A stretch of 64,000 bases of DNA. Source: Borrelia turicatae 91E135. GTDB taxonomy: Bacteria > Spirochaetota > Spirochaetia > Borreliales > Borreliaceae. The translations under genes were made by a program, and so were the position numbers. This document shows positions 8,883 to 17,842 of this stretch, piece after piece. The notes below the pieces were generated by a model that did not search any database, was not told where the DNA came from, and saw only the letters and a list, made by a program, of their open reading frames with translations. Numbering within the stretch: position 1 is the first letter of the stretch; each line of letters opens with the position of its first letter. The DNA lies in NCBI RefSeq assembly GCF_000012085.2, contig NC_008710.1:248001-312000 (forward strand), read 5' to 3'.

Positions 8883-9491
8883 ATGCATATCATACTAGAA
8901 TTTATAGATCTCAATATAGCTTATTCACCAATTGTATTTTTCGGACTACTTATTCTTGCAGGTTTTAACATTCCCATTTCTGAAGATGCAATAGTAATAA
9001 TGGGTGGCATACTTTCTAGTCGAAAAAATGAGTATACAATCTTAATCTTCCTAGGAATTTTCTGGGGTGCTTATATTGGCGATATAATTTCATTTTATAT
9101 AGGCAAATTCTTAGCTAACAAATTCTTAAAACAAAAAAAACAAACAAATAAATTGATCGATAAAATGAATTATTACTATAAACGCTACGGAAGCTTAACT
9201 TTACTATTTGGAAGATTTATTCCATTTGGATTTAGAAACGCAATATTTATATCAGCAGGAATGGGAAACATGAGTACCAGTAACTTTCTTATAACTGACT
9301 TTTTTGCAGCCATGATATCAATTACAACTTACTTTACACTAAGCTTTAAGATAGGTGAATCGTTTAAATTAATCTTTCCTAAAATTAGGATCATATCACT
9401 AATAGCACTTATCATCATCACAATAATAATTTTAATAATTTACATTATAAGAAAGAAAAAAATTAAAAAAGTTGACAAACTTTTCAAATAG
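8883..9491 (+). CDS. dedA: DedA-family membrane protein
   Basis: 202 residues, mostly membrane. Family marks: an early re-entrant hydrophobic segment with NIPISEDAIVIMGG near residue 30, then FWGAYIGDIISFYIGKF, and FGRFIPFGFRNAIFISAGM at about 111-129, the arginine-containing F-x-R-F-x-P block. DedA proteins are undecaprenyl-phosphate or phospholipid flippases/scramblases. The single Lyme homologue (BB0250) is needed for normal cell division. The coding end contains the -35 and part of the -10 of the following tRNA promoter. The spacing from pcs is 9 bases with a weak GAGG ribosome site. Confidence 0.92.
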   Translation: MHIILEFIDLNIAYSPIVFFGLLILAGFNIPISEDAIVIMGGILSSRKNEYTILIFLGIFWGAYIGDIISFYIGKFLANKFLKQKKQTNKLIDKMNYYYKRYGSLTLLFGRFIPFGFRNAIFISAGMGNMSTSNFLITDFFAAMISITTYFTLSFKIGESFKLIFPKIRIISLIALIIITIIILIIYIIRKKKIKKVDKLFK

Positions 9492-9501
9492 CAAATATAA
9501 T
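9472..9501 (+). promoter_or_regulatory. Consensus sigma-70 promoter of tRNA-Leu
   Basis: Perfect TTGACA (9472-9477), an 18-base spacer and perfect TATAAT (9496-9501). The predicted start, about 9508, falls two bases before the mature tRNA. The -35 lies inside the last codons of dedA. It is the best promoter match in the window. Confidence 0.85.
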
Positions 9502-9509
9502 ATGTATGC

Positions 9510-9593
9510 GCTGTGGTGGTGGAAGTGGTATACACGCTAGCTTGAGGGGCTAGTGGGCGTAAGCCCATGCTGGTTCAAGTCCAGTCCACAGCA
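9510..9593 (+). tRNA. tRNA-Leu (anticodon GAG)
   Basis: 84 bases. The acceptor arms GCTGTGG and CCACAGC pair perfectly, with discriminator A at 9593. The anticodon stem CTAGC/GCTAG encloses TTGAGGG, giving anticodon GAG (codons CUC/CUU). The long variable arm GGGC-GTAA-GCCC is typical of a class II leucine tRNA, and the T-loop is TTCAAGT. The CCA end is not encoded (TGC follows), so it is added enzymatically. The leucyl-tRNA synthetase gene starts 142 bases downstream on the same strand. Confidence 0.96.
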
Positions 9594-9670
9594 TGCTTTA
9601 AGAGCAAATCTAACGTTACAAACTGTTAAGTTAATAAAAGGATTAAATATTTAATTTGCTTTTCAATGAA

Positions 9671-9700
9671 GTGACTATGAATATAAAAATGCTATATAAA
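9671..9700 (+). promoter_or_regulatory. Possible leuS promoter
   Basis: GTGACT (9671-9676), an 18-base spacer and TATAAA (9695-9700), 35 bases before leuS. The -35 is only a moderate match. leuS could also be read from the tRNA promoter, as I see no clear terminator hairpin between them. Confidence 0.3.
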
Positions 9701-9735
9701 CCTTAAATAAAATATTACTATTTACTGAGGGGCAG

Positions 9736-12264
9736 ATGTCTGAATACAATTTTACCAAAATAGAAAAAAAATGGCAGAATTATTGGGATAAACATAAAAC
9801 ATATAAAGTTAATGAAGATCCAAATATTCCTAAAGAGAAAAGAATCTATATTCTTGATATGTTCCCCTACCCTTCAGCTAATGGACTCCATGTCGGTCAT
9901 CCTGAAGGTTACACAGCAACTGACATATTAACAAGATATAAACTCTTAAATGGGTTTAATGTACTTCACCCAATGGGATTTGACAGTTTTGGATTACCCG
10001 CAGAAAATTACGCAATACAAACAGGGGAGCATCCCAAAAAAATAACAGAAAAAAATATTGAAAAATTTAAAGAACAAATTAAAGCATTAGGATTTGCCTA
10101 TGATTGGGATAGAGAAATCAGAACCCACGATGAAAATTACTACAAATGGACACAATGGATTTTTCTAAAACTATACAAAAAAGGTCTAGCTTACATAAAA
10201 GAAATGCCCGTATGGTACTGTCCTGATCTTGGGACAGTATTATCGAACGAAGAAGTTATCCAAACACCTGATGGGCCCAGATCTGAGAGGGGTTTCCATA
10301 AAGTACAAAGAAAACCTTTAAGACAATGGGTTCTTAAGATCACAGAATATGCAGAGAGGCTAATTAAAGATCTTGAAGAGATAGACTGGCCTGAATCTGT
10401 TAAAGAAATGCAAAAAAATTGGATTGGAAAATCAATAGGAGCCGAGATTGAATTCTCAATAAAGGCAAGCAAAGAAAAGATAAAAGTATTTACAACAAGA
10501 CCAGACACAATTTTTGGAGTAACATATTTAGTACTGGCACCAGAGCATAACATAGTAGATAAAATCACAAAAGATGAACTTAAAACTATAATTGCAGAAT
10601 ATAAAGACAAAGAAATCCTTAAAAGCGATCTTGAAAGAACTTCTCTTGAAAAAGATAAAACAGGAGTATTTACAGGAGCATATGCTATTAATCCAATAAC
10701 TGAAGAAGAAATCCCAATCTGGATAGGCAGCTATGTACTTGGAATTTATGGTACTGGAGCTGTGATGAGTGTCCCAGCACATGACGAGAGAGATTTTGAA
10801 TTTGCAAAAAAATACAACCTGCCAATCAAACAAGTAGTGTCTCAAACAGGAAACAATGAAATACTAACAAAACCATTTACTGAGAATGGCATTTCAATTA
10901 ACACCCCAGAAGAATTTAACAACCTCAAAACTGAAAAGGTAAAAACGAAAGTAATAGAATGGCTTACAAAAAACAAAAAGGGTCAAAAAAAAGTCAATTA
11001 TAAACTTAGGGATTGGATTTTTTCAAGACAAAGATACTGGGGTGAACCCATTCCTATTATAATTGATGATGATTTAAATGAAATACCATTAGAAGAAGAT
11101 GAATTACCTTTAAGACTCCCAGAAATAGAAAATTATAAACCATCAGATACAGGCGAATCTCCTCTCTCAAAAGTCCAAAATTGGGTAAATGTTAAACGTA
11201 ATGGCAAAATATACAAAAGAGAAACAAACACAATGCCTCAATGGGCAGGTTCCTGCTGGTATTACATACGTTACCTTGATCCAAATAACGAAAAAGAATT
11301 TGCAAGTAAAGAAAAAATTAATTACTGGATGCCCGTTGATCTTTATATTGGAGGTGCTGAGCACTCAGTATTACACTTGCTATACGCAAGATTTTGGCAC
11401 AAAGTTCTCTATGATCTAGGATATGTCAATACAAAAGAACCCTTTAAAAAACTCATAAACCAAGGAATGATAACATCATTTGCATATCAAGATGAAAATG
11501 GCATTTTAATTCCCAATGATGAGGTTAAAAAGAGAGATAATAAGTTTTTTTCCAAAACAAATAATAAGGAACTAAAACAAATAATTGCCAAAATGTCAAA
11601 ATCACTCAAAAATATAATAAATCCAGATGATATTATTAAAGAATACGGCGCAGATTCAATGAGAATCTACGAAATGTTCATGGGACCTTTAACTGATTCA
11701 AAACCTTGGAATACACAAGGACTAATTGGAATTTTTAGATTCTTAAACAAAATATGGGCTATTAAAAACAAAGAACTAACAAAAGAATCAGCAGCAAAAG
11801 AAATAATATCCGGACTTCACAAAACAATAAAAAAAGTAACAGAAGATATAGAAAATTTAAATTTTAATACCGCGATTTCATCATTGATGATATTTATAAA
11901 TGAACTTTTAAAACATGATAAAAATTATTTAGAAATCTTCAAACCCCTAACCATTATCCTAGCACCATTTGCGCCTCATTTAGGAGAAGAACTATGGGAG
12001 TATATGGGAGAACAACCTAGTATATTCAAAAACGCAAAGTGGCCAAAATACGATCCAAATCTCATTATTGATAATACAAGAGAGATTGTACTACAAGTTA
12101 ACGGAAAAATTAAAGACAAAATTATATTAAACAAAGGCATAAATGAGGACACTCTTAAAGATATTGCACTTAAAAATCATAAAATCATGCAAAATATACA
12201 AAATAAGCAAATAATAAAGATCATTACGGTCAAAGATAAACTTATAAATATAGTAACAAAATAA
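9736..12264 (+). CDS. leuS: Leucyl-tRNA synthetase
   Basis: 842 residues, normal for bacterial LeuRS. It charges tRNA-Leu. The class I motifs are intact: [17 protein letters not shown] with HVGH at residues 52-55 and KMSKS at 619-623, which bind ATP. Between them lies the CP1 editing domain (about 220-420), including the T-rich [11 protein letters not shown] segment and [15 protein letters not shown] with the conserved editing aspartate. The C-terminal anticodon-binding and tRNA-contact domains complete it. GAGGGG precedes the ATG. It follows a leucine tRNA gene and is followed after 10 bases by an exporter gene, probably cotranscribed. Confidence 0.97.
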   Translation: MSEYNFTKIEKKWQNYWDKHKTYKVNEDPNIPKEKRIYILDMFPYPSANGLHVGHPEGYTATDILTRYKLLNGFNVLHPMGFDSFGLPAENYAIQTGEHPKKITEKNIEKFKEQIKALGFAYDWDREIRTHDENYYKWTQWIFLKLYKKGLAYIKEMPVWYCPDLGTVLSNEEVIQTPDGPRSERGFHKVQRKPLRQWVLKITEYAERLIKDLEEIDWPESVKEMQKNWIGKSIGAEIEFSIKASKEKIKVFTTRPDTIFGVTYLVLAPEHNIVDKITKDELKTIIAEYKDKEILKSDLERTSLEKDKTGVFTGAYAINPITEEEIPIWIGSYVLGIYGTGAVMSVPAHDERDFEFAKKYNLPIKQVVSQTGNNEILTKPFTENGISINTPEEFNNLKTEKVKTKVIEWLTKNKKGQKKVNYKLRDWIFSRQRYWGEPIPIIIDDDLNEIPLEEDELPLRLPEIENYKPSDTGESPLSKVQNWVNVKRNGKIYKRETNTMPQWAGSCWYYIRYLDPNNEKEFASKEKINYWMPVDLYIGGAEHSVLHLLYARFWHKVLYDLGYVNTKEPFKKLINQGMITSFAYQDENGILIPNDEVKKRDNKFFSKTNNKELKQIIAKMSKSLKNIINPDDIIKEYGADSMRIYEMFMGPLTDSKPWNTQGLIGIFRFLNKIWAIKNKELTKESAAKEIISGLHKTIKKVTEDIENLNFNTAISSLMIFINELLKHDKNYLEIFKPLTIILAPFAPHLGEELWEYMGEQPSIFKNAKWPKYDPNLIIDNTREIVLQVNGKIKDKIILNKGINEDTLKDIALKNHKIMQNIQNKQIIKIITVKDKLINIVTK

Positions 12265-12274
12265 CGAGGCAAAA

Positions 12275-14560
12275 ATGGATTTGGAAACCCTAAGCATTAA
12301 ATACAGAGTTTTTATATTAATAATATTTACATTAATAACAATTTTTTTAGGATTTTTCCTAAAAAACATAAAATTCGATTCCAATATTTTGAAACTTATC
12401 CCAAAAAACAAAAAAACCGAAAAAATAATAGACATAGACAAAAGTAATTCTCTATTATCAACAATAGTAATGTTTAAAGACAAAAAAAGTATTTTTAATA
12501 AAGAAACCTTTGGAAAAATTAATAAAGTAGCAAATGATATAACCAAAATACTCAAAGTAACACCCAACTCTGTTACAAGTATATTTACTTACTTTCCACA
12601 ATTTAAAAAAGATGTATACACAGATGAAGACATAACTGAAATAAGAAACAAAGTAAATTCATCATCATTCATAAAAAACATATTCTTAAATGATGATGCG
12701 ACTTTAATATACTTTATAGTCATATCAACAACAGACGACAAAACAAATTTTAGCCGAAGTTTAAAGAATGAACTTGAAGCAATGGAAGCGGCAATTAAAA
12801 GATATGAGACTGATGATCTTAAACTTTACTTAACAGGAGATCTTATAGTAAGGGAAAAAATACTTAACTACATGGCTGACGATTTTAAATTGTTAGGTCC
12901 ACTTGCTACCCTTGTAGTAATTTTATCACTCTATTTTATTGTAAAAAATGTATTGGGAGCAATACTTCCTGTACTTATTGCAACATTTGCACTAATTTGG
13001 ACATTTGGAATCAAAAGCATTGTTATGTCCCCCATTACTGTTCCAGAAACCACAATGGTCGTTCTCCTTATTTCGATTGGATGTGCTAATGCTGTACATA
13101 TAATAAATGGAATATTAAAGAGAATAAAAAACGAACCTTTCACTGAAAAAACAATAATAACTACAATTAAAACTCTAAGAACACCAATAATTTTAACTTC
13201 TCTTACAACAGCTTTCGGATTTTTATCATTAATAAGTTCTTCAATTCAAGCATACAAAACAATGGGAATTTTTATGTCAACAGGGGTCATTATTGCAATG
13301 CTTATGTCCTTATTAGTGCTTCCTGGAATACTAACCTACATACCATTTAAATACAAAAACAAAGAGAATAAAAATGCAAAAAACGATTTTCTTGAAAAAC
13401 TTTCACTGATAAACCAAACAGTTACACAATGGATATTAAATAACAAATATCTCTCATCTATCATAACTCTAATTATTTTATTAACCTCAATTATAGGTCT
13501 TTTTAAAATAGAAATTAACTTTGACGAGAAAGATTATTTTAAAGAAAATACAAGTGTCAAACAAACACTTAATTTAATGCAAAAAGAAATAGGGGGAACA
13601 TCTATCATCAAAATTGAAATTAATGGAACTACTGGTGAATTCAAAAATGAAAAAAATATGAAAAATTTGGATTTAATTACAGACAATCTTGATAAATTTA
13701 CTGAAAAAACACAATCCAGTTCAATAAATGGAATTATAAGACTGATGAATTTCAAATTCAAAAAAGAAAATCCAAAAGAATATAGACTTCCTGAAAATCA
13801 AGCTATTTTAAACAAGTTAATACTCTTAATTAGTAGAAGCAATTCTATTAAGAACATGACTAAGATGTACATTAATGATGATTGGTCTCAGATATCAATT
13901 ATTGTGAGAACTGACCAAAATTCAACTGAAGAAATCAAAAATTTTGCCAACTATGCAAGCAATTTGATTGAAGAATACATGCCAGGACATGAATATAACT
14001 TCTCAGGAGCGTATGACAAAATATTAATATCTAAAACCATGGTGGTAGAACAAGTCACAAATATTATTACAACACTCAGTGCAATAACAATATTGCTAAT
14101 GTTATTCTTCAAATCCATTAAAACCGGAATAATAATTGTGATTCCAGTAGCCTGGTCAGTATTTTTAAATTTTGCTGTAATGAAACTTTTCGGAATAACA
14201 CTCAATCCTGCAACAGCAACAATTGCATCCGTTAGTATGGGTATAGGGGTAGATTACTCCATTCATTTCTTTAATGCATTTATATTAAATTATCAAACAA
14301 CTAAAGATTATAAAAAAGCTTTAATTAAATCAATTCCCAATGTATTTAATGGAATATTTGCAAATTCAATATCAGTAGGAATAGGATTTTTAACATTAAT
14401 ATTTTCTACTTATAAAATAATCGCAACACTGGGCGCAATCATAGCCTTTACAATGTTAACAACATCTCTTGCATCATTAACACTACTTCCATTACTAATT
14501 TACCTATTTAAACCCACAGTTAAAACACTAAAGACAACAAATGAAATATTAACAGAATGA
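12275..14560 (+). CDS. RND/MMPL-family exporter
   Basis: 761 residues in two similar halves, each with one N-terminal transmembrane helix, a large periplasmic loop and five further helices: the 12-helix plan of MMPL and hydrophobe-type RND transporters. Each half has the charged segment of helix 4: SIGCANAVHIINGI in the first, where the expected Asp is Asn or missing, and MGIGVDYSIHFFNAF in the second with the usual Asp. The single full Asp site may mean asymmetric proton coupling. Substrate unknown; lipids or other hydrophobic compounds are likely for the family. GAGG precedes the ATG. Lyme counterpart BB0252. Confidence 0.85.
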   Translation: MDLETLSIKYRVFILIIFTLITIFLGFFLKNIKFDSNILKLIPKNKKTEKIIDIDKSNSLLSTIVMFKDKKSIFNKETFGKINKVANDITKILKVTPNSVTSIFTYFPQFKKDVYTDEDITEIRNKVNSSSFIKNIFLNDDATLIYFIVISTTDDKTNFSRSLKNELEAMEAAIKRYETDDLKLYLTGDLIVREKILNYMADDFKLLGPLATLVVILSLYFIVKNVLGAILPVLIATFALIWTFGIKSIVMSPITVPETTMVVLLISIGCANAVHIINGILKRIKNEPFTEKTIITTIKTLRTPIILTSLTTAFGFLSLISSSIQAYKTMGIFMSTGVIIAMLMSLLVLPGILTYIPFKYKNKENKNAKNDFLEKLSLINQTVTQWILNNKYLSSIITLIILLTSIIGLFKIEINFDEKDYFKENTSVKQTLNLMQKEIGGTSIIKIEINGTTGEFKNEKNMKNLDLITDNLDKFTEKTQSSSINGIIRLMNFKFKKENPKEYRLPENQAILNKLILLISRSNSIKNMTKMYINDDWSQISIIVRTDQNSTEEIKNFANYASNLIEEYMPGHEYNFSGAYDKILISKTMVVEQVTNIITTLSAITILLMLFFKSIKTGIIIVIPVAWSVFLNFAVMKLFGITLNPATATIASVSMGIGVDYSIHFFNAFILNYQTTKDYKKALIKSIPNVFNGIFANSISVGIGFLTLIFSTYKIIATLGAIIAFTMLTTSLASLTLLPLLIYLFKPTVKTLKTTNEILTE

Positions 14561-14618
14561 AATAATTCTGCTCAAAAAATAGTAAAAGTCAAAATAAAAC
14601 TTAAAGTCTTTTAAAATT

Positions 14619-17039
14619 CTAAAATAATAATTTAATAACTTCTCTCATATTATCTACAAGATGAAAATTTATGCCATTCTTGATGTTAATAGGAATATCA
14701 TCAAGATCCACTTTATTTGATTTAGGAATAATAATATGCTCAAGTCCACTTCGTTTAGCAGCTATTATTTTCGCTCTCAATCCCCCAATAGCCATTACAT
14801 TACCTGTTAATGATAACTCTCCAGTCATAGCCAAATGAGGTCTCACCACTTTATTAAGAGCTAAAGATATAAAAGCACTAGCAATAGTAATACCAGCCGA
14901 AGGTCCATCCTTTGGTATAGCCCCTTCTGGAATATGCAAATGAATCATATATTTTTCAAAAAAAGACTTATTTAACTTAAGCTCATTACTAATGCTATTT
15001 ACATAAGTAAACGCGATATTTGCAGATTCCTTCATCACATCTCCAAGTCTACCTGTCAACTTAATACCAGGGGACTTAGACTCAGTTTTTACAGTTTCAA
15101 TTACCAAAGTTGATCCACCATAATTAGTCCAAGCAAGACCCATTACCATTCCTGGAGACATGACTTTATGCAAAAATTCTTCTTTTCTAAATACAGGAAT
15201 ACCAATATATTCTTCTAAATTTTCCTTAGAAATCTGGTATGCTTTAACAGACTTATCTTCAATAAGCTTTCTTGCAACTTTTCTAACAATTTGTTTTAAA
15301 TACTTTTCAAAATTCCTAAGCCCATTATCTCTTGCATATTCCCTAGCAATTTGAACAAGAGCTGAACCTTGAAATTTTAAGGAATCTTTATTAACACCAT
15401 TTTCATTTAAGACCTTTGGTATTAAATACTTTCTTGCTATCTCTATTTTTTCATCATCAACATATCCTGAAAGCTGAATTATTTCCATTCTATTTAATAA
15501 AGGCGTAGGTATTGTCTCAAGAGAATTGGCTGTTAAAATAAAAAACACATTAGAAATATCAAAAGGCAAATCAAGATAATGATCTCTAAAATTAATATTT
15601 TGCTCAGGATCTAAAACCTCAAGAAGAGCTGAGAATGGATCTCCATAATTAGATGCTGAAACCTTATCAATTTCATCTATTAAAAAAACAGGAGAGTTGG
15701 TCTTTGTAATTCTTAGCCCTTGGATAATTTTCCCAGGTAATGCTCCAACATAAGTTCTTCTATGCCCTTTAATCTCTGACTCATCTTTCATACCACCTAC
15801 AGAAAATCTAAAAAATTTTGTTTTCAGAACTTCAGCAATAGCTGTTCCTATCGAAGTTTTACCAACTCCAGGAGGTCCAACTAAAAGCATAATAGCTCCT
15901 TTTTGAGATTTTCTTAATTTAAGAACAGAAATATATTCAATAATTCTATCTTTAACTTCTCTCATTCCATAATGCGTCTTATCTAAAATCTTTTCTGCCC
16001 TTTGCAAATTAAATTTATCAAAATTAACTTTAGATTCTCCCCAAGGAAGGTTAGTAATAAGTTCAAGATAATTTCTAACCACAATATACTCAGATGAATG
16101 CTTTTCAAGAAATGAAAATTTTTCAAGTTCCCTCTCAACTGCTTCTAAAGCTTCTCCTTTTAAAGCTAAAGAATCGATCTTGGCTTTAAGTTTTAAAAAT
16201 TCATTACTTTTTTCATCTCCTACACCAAGTTCAGCCTTAATAGCTTTAAGTTGTTCCTTTAAAAAAAATTCTTTTTGTTGTTTTTCTAACTTTTCCTGAA
16301 TGCCCTTAGCAATTTTATTTTGAATCTCAATTAAATTTAATTCTTCATAAATCAATTCCAAGACCTTTTTTAGCCTATCCTTAACACTTAAAGTTTCAAG
16401 CACTTCTTGATGAGCATCTTTTGAAGATGAAATCATTCCTGCAACAACATCACACAATCTACCTTTATCTTCAATGTTAACCATATTTAACTGAAATTCG
16501 GGCATCTTTCTATGTGAGAATATTTCTTTAGTTCTAAGCAAAATACTACTATAAATTGCCTTTGACTGAACATCATCTTTTTTAATCGGAATTTGCTTTA
16601 AATAATCAACTTCAATTATCGGAAAATCTTCATTAAGAACAACCTTGACAAACTTCACTCTATCAATAGTTGAAACAAAAATATTATATCCACCATCAGG
16701 AAGATTAATTTTCTTAACTATTTTAGCAGTAATACCAACAGAATAAATATCCTTTTTATAATTGATAATTAATTTATCATTTTTAGTTCTTGATTTTTCT
16801 AAAAATTTATCACGTAATACGAATAAGGAGATAATGCCGTTACCTTTAATCACATAATCAACAGCCTTCATATCAGTATCAGAGACTATAACAATTGGAA
16901 TAAACATACCTGGAAACACAGGATGTGATGGCACAGCAATTAAAGGTACTCTCACAGGCTTATCAAAATGCGGCAGAATGCCTCCAGAGTTTTTTGAACG
17001 CTTTTTTCCCTTAGAAACAGTATTTTTTACTTCTTCCAT
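14619..17039 (-). CDS. lon: ATP-dependent protease Lon (Lon-1)
   Basis: 806 residues from the ATG at 17039. A longer start at 17066 is unlikely, because a TATAAT box overlaps that ATG and AAGGAG lies 12 bases before the inner one. Order: N-terminal substrate domain, coiled coil near 240-330, AAA+ module with Walker A GPPGVGKT at 388-395 and Walker B VFLIDEIDK, then the protease domain with Ser714 in DGPSAG and Lys757, 43 residues apart as in other Lons. It degrades unfolded and regulatory proteins in the cytoplasm. Borrelia carries two lon genes, and this position is lon-1 (BB0253). It is convergent with the MMPL gene and divergent from recO/recJ. Confidence 0.95.
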   Translation of the reverse strand: MEEVKNTVSKGKKRSKNSGGILPHFDKPVRVPLIAVPSHPVFPGMFIPIVIVSDTDMKAVDYVIKGNGIISLFVLRDKFLEKSRTKNDKLIINYKKDIYSVGITAKIVKKINLPDGGYNIFVSTIDRVKFVKVVLNEDFPIIEVDYLKQIPIKKDDVQSKAIYSSILLRTKEIFSHRKMPEFQLNMVNIEDKGRLCDVVAGMISSSKDAHQEVLETLSVKDRLKKVLELIYEELNLIEIQNKIAKGIQEKLEKQQKEFFLKEQLKAIKAELGVGDEKSNEFLKLKAKIDSLALKGEALEAVERELEKFSFLEKHSSEYIVVRNYLELITNLPWGESKVNFDKFNLQRAEKILDKTHYGMREVKDRIIEYISVLKLRKSQKGAIMLLVGPPGVGKTSIGTAIAEVLKTKFFRFSVGGMKDESEIKGHRRTYVGALPGKIIQGLRITKTNSPVFLIDEIDKVSASNYGDPFSALLEVLDPEQNINFRDHYLDLPFDISNVFFILTANSLETIPTPLLNRMEIIQLSGYVDDEKIEIARKYLIPKVLNENGVNKDSLKFQGSALVQIAREYARDNGLRNFEKYLKQIVRKVARKLIEDKSVKAYQISKENLEEYIGIPVFRKEEFLHKVMSPGMVMGLAWTNYGGSTLVIETVKTESKSPGIKLTGRLGDVMKESANIAFTYVNSISNELKLNKSFFEKYMIHLHIPEGAIPKDGPSAGITIASAFISLALNKVVRPHLAMTGELSLTGNVMAIGGLRAKIIAAKRSGLEHIIIPKSNKVDLDDIPINIKNGINFHLVDNMREVIKLLF

Positions 17040-17064
17040 AGAATATTTAATCTCCTTAAGCTTC

Positions 17065-17070
17065 ATTATA
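17065..17070 (-). promoter_or_regulatory. -10 element of lon
   Basis: TATAAT reading on the minus strand, overlapping the upstream in-frame ATG of lon. Transcription would begin about 7 bases later, inside that longer frame, leaving AAGGAG and the inner ATG at 17039 on the mRNA. No good -35 is visible; its expected place overlaps the palindrome at 17090-17113. Confidence 0.5.
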
Positions 17071-17089
17071 ACAAAAGAAAATTTTTCTG

Positions 17090-17113
17090 AGAATTCATTT
17101 AATAATGAATTCT
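17090..17113. repeat. Perfect inverted repeat in the lon/recO divergent promoter region
   Basis: AGAATTCATT (17090-17099), spacer TAAT, then AATGAATTCT (17104-17113): two exact 10-base arms. It covers the expected -35 positions of both lon and the recO-like gene, so it is a candidate operator for a dimeric regulator. It is not the CIRCE heat-shock element. Confidence 0.6.
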
Positions 17114-17133
17114 TTTATTATACAATAGTTATA

Positions 17134-17820
17134 ATGCAGTTTAATAAAGTTAATGCTATCATAACAAATTTATATCATAAAAAAAGTTATTCTCTGTTAA
17201 ATCTATTTCATTCAAAAGGAATTATTCACACAATAATTTATAATTCTACTATAAAAAAATTTAAATCAAACATCAATAACCTAGTAAAAGCCAATTTCGA
17301 GATAGTGAAAGAAAAGAATTTATGCAAAATAATAGAAGTTAATGATGAAGAATTTATAATGCAAGATTTAATCTATGAAAAACTAATAATTATTTATCTT
17401 TGGATCAAGCTTATTAATTTAAGCTTTGATGATGGGGAATGCTTTAAGTTATTTATCGAAGCAACAGAGATACTAAATACCACAAGCTTAGAAAAAGCAC
17501 AATTAATTGACTTACAATACAAAACAAGATTTTTAATAATAAAGGGATTTTTATACTTATCAAAATTATGTTTTCAATGTAATAAACAAATAGACAAGCA
17601 TTACTACTATGATATCCACATTAACGGATTTAATTGCATAAAATGCACCAACAATCAAAATAACTATATTAATACAGGTAGTTTTAAATACTTAGAATAT
17701 ACAACTCAAAAAAACATCAAAGAAACCTTAAATGTAAATTTAATCAGTAAGTCAAAAGAACTTATCAAAATTATGATCAAAAATAAGATCAATACAGAAT
17801 TTGAACAAACGCTACTTTAA
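17134..17820 (+). CDS. recO: RecO-like DNA repair protein (divergent)
   Basis: 228 residues, in the size range of RecO. The N-terminus fits the RecO OB-fold start (Val-x-Ala-Ile-Ile, then LLNLFHSKGI). The C-terminal half has the RecO pattern, an arginine-bearing helix then KGFLYLSKLCFQC, with a four-cysteine zinc site at Cys146, Cys149, Cys168 and Cys171. RecO loads RecA on SSB-coated DNA with RecR. The next gene is recJ, a partner in the RecFOR route. I chose the ATG at 17134; a longer frame back to 16978 runs through the lon promoter and lon coding sequence on the other strand. There is no Shine-Dalgarno sequence, so the message may be nearly leaderless. Confidence 0.65.
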   Translation: MQFNKVNAIITNLYHKKSYSLLNLFHSKGIIHTIIYNSTIKKFKSNINNLVKANFEIVKEKNLCKIIEVNDEEFIMQDLIYEKLIIIYLWIKLINLSFDDGECFKLFIEATEILNTTSLEKAQLIDLQYKTRFLIIKGFLYLSKLCFQCNKQIDKHYYYDIHINGFNCIKCTNNQNNYINTGSFKYLEYTTQKNIKETLNVNLISKSKELIKIMIKNKINTEFEQTLL

Positions 17821-17842
17821 ATAAAGCAAACTGGAATAAGAC

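Noticed and set aside
12127-12567. Minus-strand frame of 146 codons across the leuS/MMPL junction
   Set aside because: It overlaps two well-supported genes and has no ribosome site or family motif.
14551-14570. Hairpin CAGAAT-GAAATA-ATTCTG at the end of the MMPL gene as a terminator
   Set aside because: Only six pairs, no T-run on the + strand, and it overlaps the stop codon; too weak to list.
17040-17066. Longer lon start at 17066 adding nine residues
   Set aside because: A TATAAT box overlaps this ATG, so the mRNA probably begins after it, and AAGGAG lies in front of the inner ATG at 17039.
16978-17133. 52-residue N-terminal extension of the recO-like frame
   Set aside because: It is antisense to the lon start and lon promoter, has no ribosome site, and the family match begins at the ATG at 17134.
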